A DNA stretch of 64,000 nucleotides from Pachyseris speciosa. Lineage: Eukaryota; Cnidaria; Anthozoa; Scleractinia; Pachyseridae. The DNA is taken from assembly GCA_016490735.1 (NCBI GenBank), contig JAEMWC010000024.1, positions 361,001 to 425,000 of the forward strand, given 5' to 3'. Below are positions 1 through 13,997 of this stretch, piece after piece; the first letter of the stretch is position 1; every line of letters begins with the position of its first letter. The position numbers and the translations under genes were made by a program. The notes below the pieces were generated by a model. It was not told the DNA's origin. It saw only the letters and a list, made by a program, of their open reading frames with translations, and made no database searches.

Positions 1-2574
<2,574 letters not shown>

Positions 2575-4155
2575 GATGAAATATGAAAAAAATAACAACT
2601 TTTGTCTCCAACTACAAACTCTCCGTTCCGTTGCTTGATCTTACAATGGGTGTGTCGACATCAATGTTTGATTTCCGCGAAAAGAGCGCCTCGTGTTCCC
2701 ATTAGCTTGTGCCTTTTCCATAATTGCTCAAAGCTGCTCAACCATTGGTGGAATTTAATTTTTTTACTCTCAGGTGATAATAATAGGAATATTTTAAAAC
2801 TACTGCTGGCCCTTTGAACAGAAAACAGGTATTTGCATAAATAAATTATCTTTTGTTTCGATAAAAAGGCAAGATTCAAACAGATCAAGATTTTTGTGGC
2901 ATTGAATTTGGAAACTCCGCTCTTATAATTTATTTTCATTGAGACTGTATTTACGTTTCTTGAGAATCATCTTTTGTGACCTTTAATGTAATAGAAATAG
3001 TTTAATCATATAACTATCTGGTATTTCGGGAAAAGGAACTAAACAGTCTTGTATTTTTGATTAATTAAAAAACAGCTGGTCGGGGGTTCTGATTAAATAT
3101 TGTTTTATTTAAGCTCGAGATTGACGCATTCAAAAATATCGAAAACTGGTGATGGTAATTTTGTCAGAGAAAAACCCTTTTAGAAAGTGATAATAGTTGT
3201 TCATCTGGAGCTCTTTTTAATTGAGAAAATTTTGATGCCTACTTATTTAAAACTTGCGCCACTTTTTTCAAAGAAAGCAGATATAAAACCAAACCCAATC
3301 TTGATTTGTTCGCACGCTTGAAACCGCTCTTGTCTGTTTTTGCATTTCTTTTTAACACAGTGCACGTTCTGAGTGCGCCACTCCAGTCGCCGTCTCGGAT
3401 TTTGTAAGGTTCTTTGAGAAGTAATTTCAGTGCTTTTTTTTTTGCAAGTATTGTAGTTGAAAGTATGGAACTTGATAAAGTAATACAATGTAGTAAATGG
3501 TGAAGTATTTTAAAATGCTTACAATAAAAATGAAGACACCTGATTGATCAGATGATGATTCGGTAGAGTGAGTGGCCAGAGAGTGGTTTGTTTCCGGTTT
3601 GATTTACGACTGCGAAACTTCTCAATTGTAAACTGCTCTCCTTTAAAGATATGTTTAACAAGCTCCATGATTTGTTAATAACTGGTTTAAAATAAAGCTT
3701 ATTGTAATGCCGGTGATAGCCAAAGTAATACATTTTCTTTCAACGCGAAGCAGCGCACTCGACAATAAGCTGTTATCTGCACCCTTGAGAAGAGAGAAGG
3801 AAGTAAGAATAGCGATTGAGAAAGTCATCTCATTTTGCCAGTTGTAAAAAAGCTTTATTATGAGCTAAATAAAATCAAATAATTCCTAGACTAGTTTTTC
3901 AAAGAACATTTTTTCTTCAAAGGTTAACATCCGCATTAGCCATCGAGATGCAATGTGTAGACTTGATGTAGACATGGTTACGTGTCCAAAGATTAGCCAC
4001 CAGGCTTCTTGCCAAGAGGACAAATTTTCTCCCCCAATCATTTGCTCTTGTCAAATTCACGGCATCGTTCCATTCTGATATAACCACACCCTATCGTCCT
4101 TGATCGATTCTTCGGCTCACCAACTCCCTGTGCATTACTGTTGCTCTCTTGGTAG
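2575..4155. other. intergenic, no gene recognised
   Basis: Lies between the beta-tubulin start codon and the stop codon of the GalNAc-transferase. AT-rich; open frames here are short, lack recognisable domains and have no convincing splice structure. It should contain the tubulin promoter/5' UTR and the GALNT 3' UTR. Confidence 0.5.
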
Positions 4156-7100
4156 TTAAGAAACCTCGGTTTTGTTTTGTTGGTAGCGAGAAAACTCCCA
4201 TTTCTGTGAGCTCTTTCGCTTTTTGCATGGATTAATAACCAAGTTCTGTCTGTCCTTTGATATATCCAAACATGTTTCCGTCCACACGTGTACTATGGTT
4301 CCCTGAAAGAAGAGTGGCTTGTCAAGAGGCGATTGTCGGTTCAAGAGAATGTCTCATTTAATTCAATTTTACCTTTTTCTTGTCGTGTTTCCAGTCCTGG
4401 TTTCCTTTTAGTCCATGGCACGAGATCATTTCAACGAAGCTTCCCGGATCACTTCGCGGGGCGTCTAAACACTTGTCGTCGTTGAATTGTATTTCATTGC
4501 TCTTTGTCAAGGTGAAGAACTGAAAACAAAAACGTGAAATCACATCATTAGATCGTTTTTAAAAGAAAAAGTGGGCTATTGAAAACAAGATGATGGGGTT
4601 TGTAAATTCAATTATGCACGCGCATTATTTTGACTGCTGTGACCGCTGACCTGATTTCCTCCCATGCCATGACAGGTGTACAGTCCTACTCGGTCAATTT
4701 TAGATCCTTTCTCTCCAAGTGTGTCGATGCAGAGGGAAGATTCTGGGTTACGAATCTGAAATTGAAAATTCTGTGTTAGTTAAACACGCACTTAGACCAA
4801 GCAATGACTACACTGCACACGCTAAGACTGTACTTTACCTCGCCTTGTGCCGGGGGATTGGGATCCACAGATGCTAAATCAGGGAACACATTCTGTAAAT
4901 ACCATTTGAAGCTCTTGCATCCCAGTCTTTTTCGAAGCTTAACGCGCTCACTAATGTCACCAATATCGACATTTTTTTCTTCGTCAGTTTTCCTCCTGCA
5001 AAAATAAATAAGAGATTATTTTGCATGGTTGCTTATTGGTGCGCTTATGGTAGGGTTAATAGGTAACTTCGGTCAGTTTTAACCTATGTCTGTCGTGTAT
5101 GCACGAGCAAGACTGAGTTAAGATTATAAAAACGACTCTAATGTTTTTACGACCCAATGTTGGTGACAGATTTTGACCTCTCGATAAGCCTGAAAAAACT
5201 GTCATGATTTGTATGTCTCTCTTACCTCACTCATCAGCAAAATCTCTTCGACTGATTTTATAACTTTGAGAATGGGAGGAAGTAATGATGCGAAGAGTAT
5301 GGCATTATAGCAAATTTCTGATTCATACCTGTAGTAAATCTCCTTGTACTCATCTAGCCACACCTCAGCCAAGCGGTTGAAGTTCTTTGCCAGTGTCACT
5401 CCAGTTCCCTTGGGAAACTTATAAGGAGACGTATACTTACGAAACACGTGACCAACACGTGAACAAGGGACGATCTCTAGTTGACCCCCACACATCCAAA
5501 CCTAAAGGTAGATTTCGTTGCAAAAAAAAAAAACTATTTTAAGGGTGAAGGATGGAGGAAAGGCTTATTTGGAGGTCCTCCAAAGATAACTTGCTAAATT
5601 GCTTGCTGTTGCTTTTATTCGCCTATCCACTAGAAATGCAAAAAAAATAAATAAATAAATAAATAATGACACGTCTTTTTGCTTACCCTGAAAGACAGCT
5701 CTAGATTTTCCCCTCCCCATATGTCCATTTGATCGTCATACGATCCTAGATCGTAGAAGTACTGTTTGTGCATTGAGAAAAGGCCTCCTGCCATTGTTGG
5801 ACTCCTACAAAATAAAGTGATATTATCAAAAGGAGGCGCATTCCTAAGGACTATTACTCGACAGAAATCCAGGAATACCAATAGACAGTCGACGTGTAAT
5901 TCTTTCAGACCTTACTTCCTTATGGGGTAAAAAAAAAATAGTATTGGGAAACGTTTTTTGGAGAACGGTCTGCAGGATTGTTCGAGATAAAAACGTTTTC
6001 AGGTTACCAGCAAGTGGAGGAACTGCTTCTTTTTAACAACTGCATGCGTTACTGAACTTACTGGAAATAAGAATAGCAACAGTATTCGTTCACTAAGAAG
6101 GCGACCTAATATTACGTCTGCAGAAACAGCTAGGCCTTTTTTAGTTTATTTTTTGTAACAATGATAACTGTTCAGCGATGGGTCAATAAATTCAAATACA
6201 GTTGTTATTCAATGAATATTGAAATGCCACGAAGATAAGTCATGGTGGGTAACGTCTTCGTGGAATGCCTCTGGACCATGGCTCGGACATGTCCGCCATC
6301 TTCTTGAACTAAACCAATGGGGCTTTCTCACCTGCGGCCAAGAATGGGTTAGCACTAAGAGACGACCCATTCTTCAGACTGATGATCTATCTCACTAATA
6401 ATAACTCAATAAACCCTGAGTTACAGCTTAAGTAACATGCCTTATGTAATCAGTTTCATCGTCTCTCCTTTTTTTCTCATCCTCGGGAATGGCTTTCCAC
6501 GTGAAAAACAAATCCCACGAAAATCCTCCTCGTTCGTAAATCACATCAGATGTTTGATATCCAAAATCATCTGCATTTATCACTTCAATGACAGGACAAA
6601 CAACGTTTGAGCGATTTTGCGCAATCCGCGCTAAGAGTGGTTCCAGCCAGCCTTCTGTAGCCTCACAATGGGAATCTAGGAATGTCAAAACCTCTCCCCG
6701 GGATACCTTGGCTCCGCGCAACCGCGCTCGCACAAGGCCTTCCCTCTGCGGCATCCGAATAACTTTGACTTTTTCGAACTGCTGGACTTGCTCTTCCAGA
6801 GGTTTCTTGAGGTTTTCTGTCGGATGTGAAAAAAGAAATGATAGAAAAGCTGATATTATGCGGATCGGCGGATTATGTTCCCGCGTTTAACAGGAAAACA
6901 TGCAGAGAACCAACAGCTACCAGTTCCAAGTGCGTGATGTAAGAGACAGTTGATTTCGCTCCTGTATCTGATTGATCGAAAGATAAGATTGGTTACTTGG
7001 CCCGCTGCGCAAGCGAGTCATTCGAGATCATTAAATGAAACACGCAACAGCTTTTGAATAAAAAATACTCACCATATTGGCTAAAATCATCTACCAGAAT

Positions 7101-8456
7101 AATATCTGCCAGGAGGTGAGGAGGCGAGCGATTGAGGACACTGTGTACTGTCCTAAGTAACACGGATAATGCTTCATTGTGAAAACAGACTATCACACTT
7201 GTGGTGGGCAGTTTAGTTGGGTACTTTTTGTGTTTCTCACGACACCTAAAAGAATACGAATTTCTTGTGTTACGTTGAAAACATTTGATTTCCACATGGT
7301 TTTCAAGTTATTCAATGGAGTTTCAATCTGAGAGTTTATCAAGAACCAAAACTAAAATAATATATTTTATACAATAAAATATATGTAGCGTGAAAAATAA
7401 TTAAATTTCAAGTTCAAGTCATTGCATAACGATTCACTAAGAGCTCTTGGGTAGCAACAGTGCGGACTAAGGGTGCGTTTCTTTGGGAAAATCCAAATCC
7501 GGATTCTTGAATCCAAAAATGGATTTTGCGTTTCTTTACTAAAATCCGAAAAAGGATTATGAATCTAAAGAATCCACCCTCCGAGTGGATACATTAGATC
7601 AAATCTAAATCCGGATTTTTAGGATTCAAGATCCGTGCGTTTCTTTGGGGAACAGATACAAAAAGTGGTACGTTTGGCAAGCAGTTGTCTTGTGGAAAAT
7701 CCGCCATATTTTCGCTATTTTGTCAGCTGGGTCATGGCGAACGATCAAGGTGAGTTTATCGTGAAATTGAACCGAAATTATCCGCCCTGCTTGTATTTTC
7801 ATAATTTTTATGCATGTTGGGGTTGTCACGGCTAATGAAAAAAAATCCATTTTCGGATTTCTCGTTTCTTTGGTGGTAAAGAATCCGCATGATCTCGGAT
7901 CAAAAATCCAATCTTGGATTCTCCCACAGAAACGCACCCTAAGATGTCTGTTTATTTCTTTACGGTTTTTATTGCTTGTTTGTTTGTTTTAGGGTTTTCT
8001 ACAAGGTTGCATTAAGGACTTTGTTTTTTGACTTTAAGTAGCCTTAATTGTAAGATAATTGAATTTAACTTACTTGGGTCCCCTGACATCCTTAAGCGTT
8101 CTATCAAGCGAGATATGATCACTAAGGATAACGTTGAACGAGTGATTATCAAATACATGTTCGGCTTCTTCCTTGAACCGAAGAGGCAAACTCGCTGGTT
8201 CTCCGTTTTCGCCAAGTCCTTGGAATATCTCCGTAAAATAAGGCTGTATGTTGATCTCCTTTCGGTTTGTTTCTTCCTCGTGTGACCTCTTTTCGTGACC
8301 ATTTGAGTTGGCCGCTTCTAACGGTATGAACGACTCCGCGTCGAAAAAGTTTAGTTGGCTGTTTATGACCGTTAAAACATAAAGTATATCCACCGCCAGC
8401 CAGAAAAGAGAGGTCAGAATGAATACTTTTACAAACAGTCTTCGGTAATTCCTCAT
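4156..8456 (-). CDS. GALNT: polypeptide N-acetylgalactosaminyltransferase (GALNT family)
   Basis: Golgi type II enzyme that starts mucin-type O-glycosylation by moving GalNAc from UDP-GalNAc to Ser/Thr. Exons (minus): 8074-8456, 7073-7245, 6441-6816, 5687-5804, 5329-5501, 4839-4995, 4651-4755, 4373-4519, 4156-4302; 1779 nt, 592 aa, in phase throughout. Features in order: short cytoplasmic tail and signal anchor (about 8-30), stem, then the GT-A catalytic domain with FHNEA, ILVDDFS, the metal-binding DxH motif (DSHCE, ~233), SPTMAGGLF and the WGGEN...FRVW box (~340), then a C-terminal ricin B-type lectin domain (~461-592) with three Cys-Leu/Ile-Asp type repeats ([26 protein letters not shown]). 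The intron after exon 3 appears to use a GC donor (AAG|GCATGT). Family membership is secure; the human paralogue group cannot be assigned by eye. Confidence 0.95.
7471..7939. mobile_element. Harbinger-like MITE in GALNT intron 1
   Basis: Left end GGGTGCGTTTCTTTGGG and right end, reverse complemented, GGGTGCGTTTCTGTGGG form terminal inverted repeats. They are flanked by a 3-bp duplication TAA (7468-7470 and 7940-7942), as expected for PIF/Harbinger insertions. The interior is rich in GGATT/AATCC repeats in both orientations. It also holds ATGGCGAACGATCAAG followed by a good donor, GTGAGT (about 7735-7757), which could be a leftover first exon of the autonomous parent. No transposase is present. 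Confidence 0.75.
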
Positions 8457-9420
8457 AACTGTCCAATTTTTCGTGAGATCCGCAAATAACTGTTGAATGC
8501 ACCATTCAGTCGGAGCGGTTACTTAGAACATGGAGATAATTTTGATATTTCTTTCCTCTTTCAGTCACTACATCAGTAGCGACCAATACTTGATACACCA
8601 ACAGTTTTTATGGAATTAAAATTCCAGGAGAGATATAACAGCTTTCAAAAGCTGATCCGATCGGTTGATCGAGAAATCATGATTTCGAAGATAGAATTAT
8701 GAAATATTCATATGGCCACTTGTTGTGGAACTGCCTTGTTCGAAAGAGGTGCACACTGGTACCTGCCCCTGGCGTGCTATTCTGGGGAAATGGGTCACAC
8801 CTTGGATAAAAATGTGATCCTCTTTTTCAGCAAGTCGTTACTTCATTTTGATCTGTGGCGTGCTCAATAAAATTCGAGTTCTGTGAGCAATCAGAAGAGA
8901 TAAAGCAACTTATTGTACGAACTATCGTCTTCTAGCTTTTCCAAGTAAATCACAAAAATAAGGCCGATCGCTTGAAATATACCAGTCTCGATTTTTACGA
9001 CCCTTTGCATTCGTATTACTCTTTGCTGGTGTCCCTTATGGATGTTTAGGCCCTCCAAGTAAGAAAGGACTTCAAGATGGTACCCAAAAGCCCTGGGAAC
9101 GAGGTTGCTAACGCAACTGAGTCTCATTCATTTCCAGGCCCTTGCGATTAGCAAAACTGAAGTTTTGCTTGTTTTGTTTTTTTTGTTTTGTTTTTTTTTT
9201 TCAACTTTATTGGTCTAAGTCTCTCTAAATAAATAGTCACAGTAAGGAGAAAAAAAAGACCAAAAGGTAAGGTGCAAACGGGACCTGGAGTCCCATGCAA
9301 GGCACCTCCCCAGTAAAAATCTTAAGAAATGCTTATGAAACTATTGTTACCAATGTCACCCACAATTACGTGCAAGAACCCATGAACATGGTTTGTCGGG
9401 GTCAAAAACATTTGCTAATT

Positions 9421-9520
9421 CATGATGATGATGATGATGATGATAATAACTTTATTTAAGTCTCAAATCTCTGTAGCCGAACACAAGTGCCCTACTAATT
9501 GGGGAGACTAAAATATAAGG
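9421..9520 (-). repeat. 3' end of a tRNA-type SINE
   Basis: The segment with ACTTTATTTAAGTC, then a GCCGAACACAAGTGCC stretch and CTACTAATTGGGGA, matches the 3' part of the fuller SINE at 13963-14224, including a simple-repeat tail (ATG/ATA). The tRNA-like head is missing, consistent with 5' truncation. Confidence 0.55.
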
Positions 9521-9667
9521 TAAAATCCATTCAACTAAAATCTAGTAAAAAATAAGATTAAATTTAAGAACAAATTCGTTAATTAGTGCTATTACAATAA
9601 TATTACCCACTAGTTGATTAATAACTACATAGTTGAACAGCAACATGGAAGAATTGGGAAAAATATT

Positions 9668-9700
9668 GTGGTGATGGCGCAGTGGATTAGTCGGAAAAGT
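9668..9700 (+). repeat. tRNA A-box-like SINE head fragment
   Basis: GATGGCGCAGTGGATTAG closely matches a Pol III A box as seen in tRNA-derived SINEs. No B box follows within 60 bp, so it is probably a broken SINE head rather than a tRNA gene. Confidence 0.35.
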
Positions 9701-10702
9701 CCTCTTTGACATGCCTGTTGAGCTTTAGCAAGCTTGTTTAATCAATATAAATATTCCAGAACAACAATACGCGATAAAAAAATTGAAATTGTCTCAATGT
9801 CTGAGAACTCACTGTCCAGTCCAAATGTAATGGGAAATCTCAAATTAAATAAAAAAAATTGCATAGTGCCTGGTTGTTATTTTACCAACAGAGAACTAAG
9901 CACAGAGTACCAGTGTTTTTGTTTAGGAGTTCATCATATGTAAGTGGGAGGTAACAATTGACAATAAATGCAAGTTACTTTCTCGCAGTTCCCTTTCTTT
10001 TATTCATTTCTCTCCGACATTGAATGCCTGTTCACGTGTGATTCAGCATCTCTCGGATGAAGAATCAACTGAATAGCACCTATAATACTTGTCTTTGGTA
10101 AATATGGAAACACGTGTCTTCAAACATATGGTCGCACGATATGCAAAACCTATTTTTGCATTCCGGTGATTCCAAAAAACCTCCTGTGAGGGGCTTTAAA
10201 TAATCAGTTTATCCAGGCATCCAAGGTTGTTTCAGCAAAAATCTGTTCGAAAGGCTTCAACCCGTATCAACAGCCATTTTCTCCCCAACCCTCTATTTAT
10301 GTCCCATGGCACTAGATAGGAGAATTTAAGTAAATATCAAGGCATTCCATCTTTGATGATCAATTATTTTATTCTTATAACCAGTTACATTGTTGGAAGA
10401 AATTGATACTGGTTAACTGCCACCCACAACTTCAGATTAAACTAATTAATTCAGTTTCGGAGAGTCAAATAAGTCGTTAAGATCATTCCGCGGCAGATAA
10501 CACAAATATGCGTTTTAAAAGGCTATAAAAAGAATTGCGAAAACGAATCCATACTTTACTATTTTGCTCAAGTGTTATCCATACTAAAACAACAGACAAC
10601 CCAACAAGTGTTCTCGTTGGGTGGTCTGTTGTACATGTTACACTCCAGGATCCGGTTAATCTAGTCGAGGAGAACACACCCTGATTATATAAGGGTGTCA
10701 TC

Positions 10703-12944
10703 TTAACGGCATCGTTTTTCACTGGATCTGCTCTCCTTATTTGCTTCATATCGCCTATCCCTCTCAATATCCTTTGAATGTCTGCCGGTTTCAGTTAGTT
10801 GTCTGTCTTCATCTCTGGAATATCTTTGAGTCTTTGCATTCCTTGAATGACTGTCCATCCCCCTATCATGGCTGTCCATCTCTTTGTCACTTGAATGTCT
10901 GTGTGTCTTGATGCGATGTCTGTCTCTCTCTGTATCTCTGAGTTTTTTATCATCTCTTGACTGTTCTTTAGCTTCATGAGAGTCTCTCTGATTGTCTTTA
11001 TTACTTGAGTGTCTGTGTGTCTCGCTATGATGTCTGTCTGTCTTCCTACCATCACTCGAGTGTGAACGTTTCTCTCCACCCATTTTACCAGTCTCAAATC
11101 TCCTGGACTCTTTATCCTGTTCTTCAGCTGAATCGCTTCCTTCTATCACTTTTGATCGTCCACGCTTTTCTTTTTTCTTAGACTTTTTTCTTTTCCTTTC
11201 TTCAGAATCTGACCAATTACTATCTATTTCACGTTTTGTCTTGGCGTGTTTCCTTGACTCTTTAGCGTCGCTGTCTGACGAAGAGCTTCTTTTTCTCATT
11301 TTCTTTTTGTGTTTCTTGTGGCCGTTCTGTTCGCCCAATTCTTCTCTCTCCAGTCTATCGAGTTTTCTATGAAAACAAAATTGAAAACAAAAATTCAACT
11401 AGATTAAATAAAGAAAAGTTAACTGTGGAACAGTGTCACTCAAAAGTATATTTGAATGGGTACACTATCAGATTTCTAGCTACCAAATACAGCATACACA
11501 ACACTCCTAATGGAAGATACTGCTCAACAGATTTCACTGGAAGAGTCCAAAAGCAAAGTTAGCCTTAACTTGTTTGCGTTTAACACCAAAGGTTGTTGAA
11601 TGAGTCTCATCAGACTGAGACTTAAGAAACTTTATGAAGTTTGTGGTGCGAAAATTTTCTGTAGGAAGGGAAAATCTCAACAGCATTCTGTACCTGAGTA
11701 ATTTCTTCTTCTGTTTGTGTGTTAGCGAAGCCAGAAAAGCTGCTTCTGTGTCATCTTCATCTTCGTTGTCTGATGCTACTATTTGCTGCACAACGAAAGA
11801 AAACATCTTAGAATTGACTACTCAGAACGAAAACACAGTATAAATTAATATGCATGAAAGATGGAGGGTGTGAGAGATGCGCACAAGCCAAGATGTGTTG
11901 TGTGAAGTACATTTAACGTCACCCAAACAAAGGCAAATGGTAAGAAAAGCATCTTGCTTTCTTGGGCTGCGGTATAATTCACTGGTGAGAAATACCTTGC
12001 ATGTTGGCCCACAGTCAGATAAAGACTGACAGATTAAAGGTTTCAATGCTAAATGAGAGGAAACGCAACACACTTCCATGGAACTACAGTGACGGACAAA
12101 AAGATAAACAGGTTTCTTGTTCTTTACCTGATTTGGATCATCTGGATCAAACACTCGTCCCAACACGTTCTGCTTCAAGGTGAGTCCTTCAGTTTGCATG
12201 TCTTTCAAAAGTCTCATTGGGTCTGCAATGTCTAAAATAATCAGAAAATACCAAAAAAGAGATATTGTACTCAAAACCTGATGGTCAAAAATGAGGTGTG
12301 AAATGCTGTGTAAAGACACGGAACATTTTTGTACACTGTAAAATTTAGAAAATGAAAAGAGACCAAGGTGCATACCTGTAATGAGACTGGGATCAACATT
12401 GGCATTTTTACTCTTGTTGAACAAAGGACACTATTGAAGAAAAAGTAACAAATAATTAATTAAATAAACTGTTCTTTTTTCTAGAGATGACACTGCCTAA
12501 ACATGACATTAACATCAACTTACCTCCCTATCCGTGTTGATGTGTCCCCATTTCCCACATCTTATGCACTTAACATTACGTACCTAAAACCAACACCAGT
12601 AAGATGTGTTAACACCGTTTTGTTGGCATTTTGTGGCTATGCAGAGAAAAGTATGAATGTTGAAAATTTTTGCAGGGCTCATCAGCTTACAGCAATTCCA
12701 AATGGTTGATCCCGTGCTTCTATCCCTAAGCTCTTGGCATATCTGCAATGCAATCATTTCAATACCTTGGATAGCTAATATTGTATTATGATGATGTTCA
12801 TTATGATGATGACGACGATGATGACGATAATGATGATGATGATGATGAAGATGATGACGACAATGATGATGATGATGATGATGAAGATGAAGATGATGAC
12901 GATAACGATGATGATGATGGTGTTGGTGGTTATGGTGGTGATGA

Positions 12945-12978
<34 letters not shown>

Positions 12979-13041
12979 GGTGGTGGTGGTGGTGGTGATG
13001 ATGATGATGATGATGATGATGGGTGATGATGATGATAATGA

Positions 13042-13073
<32 letters not shown>

Positions 13074-13964
13074 ATGGTGGTGGTGATGATGATGATGGTG
13101 TTAGTGGTGATGGTGGTGATGATGACGATGATGATGATGATGATGGTGTTGGTGTTGGTGTTGGTGGTGGTGATGATGATGATGATGTTGATGATGATGA
13201 TGATTATTATTACTATTATTTTCCTAGCAAGTCTTTGTCTCCAAGAATTAAACTTTCAGATTGGCAAGGAAGTCCTGGCAAGCAATATTAAACAGTACTT
13301 TCCTGGGGTGATGTCTATGTTACAGGTAAAATTTGATCTCAGGTTATTTTTTATTTTACCTAGGTAAAATGAAATTCCTTTGTCTCCTAACCTTAATTAC
13401 CGGTATTCACGAGAAAACAAAGGAATTTTATTTTGACCAAGGTTAAATCAAAAATAACATAAGATCAAATTTAACCCGTAATTTGCTCCTGTGGCACTGC
13501 TGTTGAGGACCGTGTAATGTGGCTGTTTATTACGACGGTTCCAATGTCTATTTCTGTCCACACAATCCCAAGGTGTGATACTGACATGAAGGCTACCATT
13601 ACATACAGACAGCAAAATACATACGCTTCTCTTGGAGCTCCCCTCTGCCATTCAAACTTCACTTCACCTTCCTCATCCTCAGCTGGCTAAATCAACAAAA
13701 CTTCATCATGAAAGGTTCCAACATGTACCAAATTAATTTTATTGCTACACATACCTTTTTATCTGCAGTTTCCAAAGATGGCATGATTTGAATTCAGCAA
13801 GGAAGGAAATATAAGGAGAGAAAGATATCAATGATGATTATATTACTGGTTTACTGAGACACTGTACTGTATAATTTACCTAGTACATAATGCTCCATAG
13901 CAGTTTTTAAAGACCTAATTCATTAATGAAGAGTGAATTGAAAAAACAAAGAAACACACAGACA

Positions 13965-13997
<33 letters not shown>

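Larger units (their letters stand above)
8457..10702. other. intergenic between GALNT start and CIR1 stop; SINE fragments
   Basis: No protein gene recognised. It contains the GALNT promoter side, a poly-T/T-rich tract near 9170-9200, SINE-related pieces near 9421-9520 and 9668-9700, and, inside the probable CIR1 3' UTR, a hairpin at 10588-10633 whose arms read ACAACAGAC/GTCTGTTGT and ACCCAAC/GTTGGGT. Confidence 0.5.

Noticed and set aside
6428..6440. GT donor after CAT in GALNT exon 3
   Set aside because: Phase is incompatible with the SPTMAGG exon; the GC donor four bases upstream gives the conserved YIRSPTM junction.
8028..8285. Plus-strand frame at the GALNT 5' exon
   Set aside because: Shadow of GALNT exon 1 on the opposite strand.
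12781..13367. Long frames of poly-Asp/Gly or poly-Met/Val
   Set aside because: They are translations of the GAT/GGT microsatellite inside a CIR1 intron, on the opposite strand to the gene.
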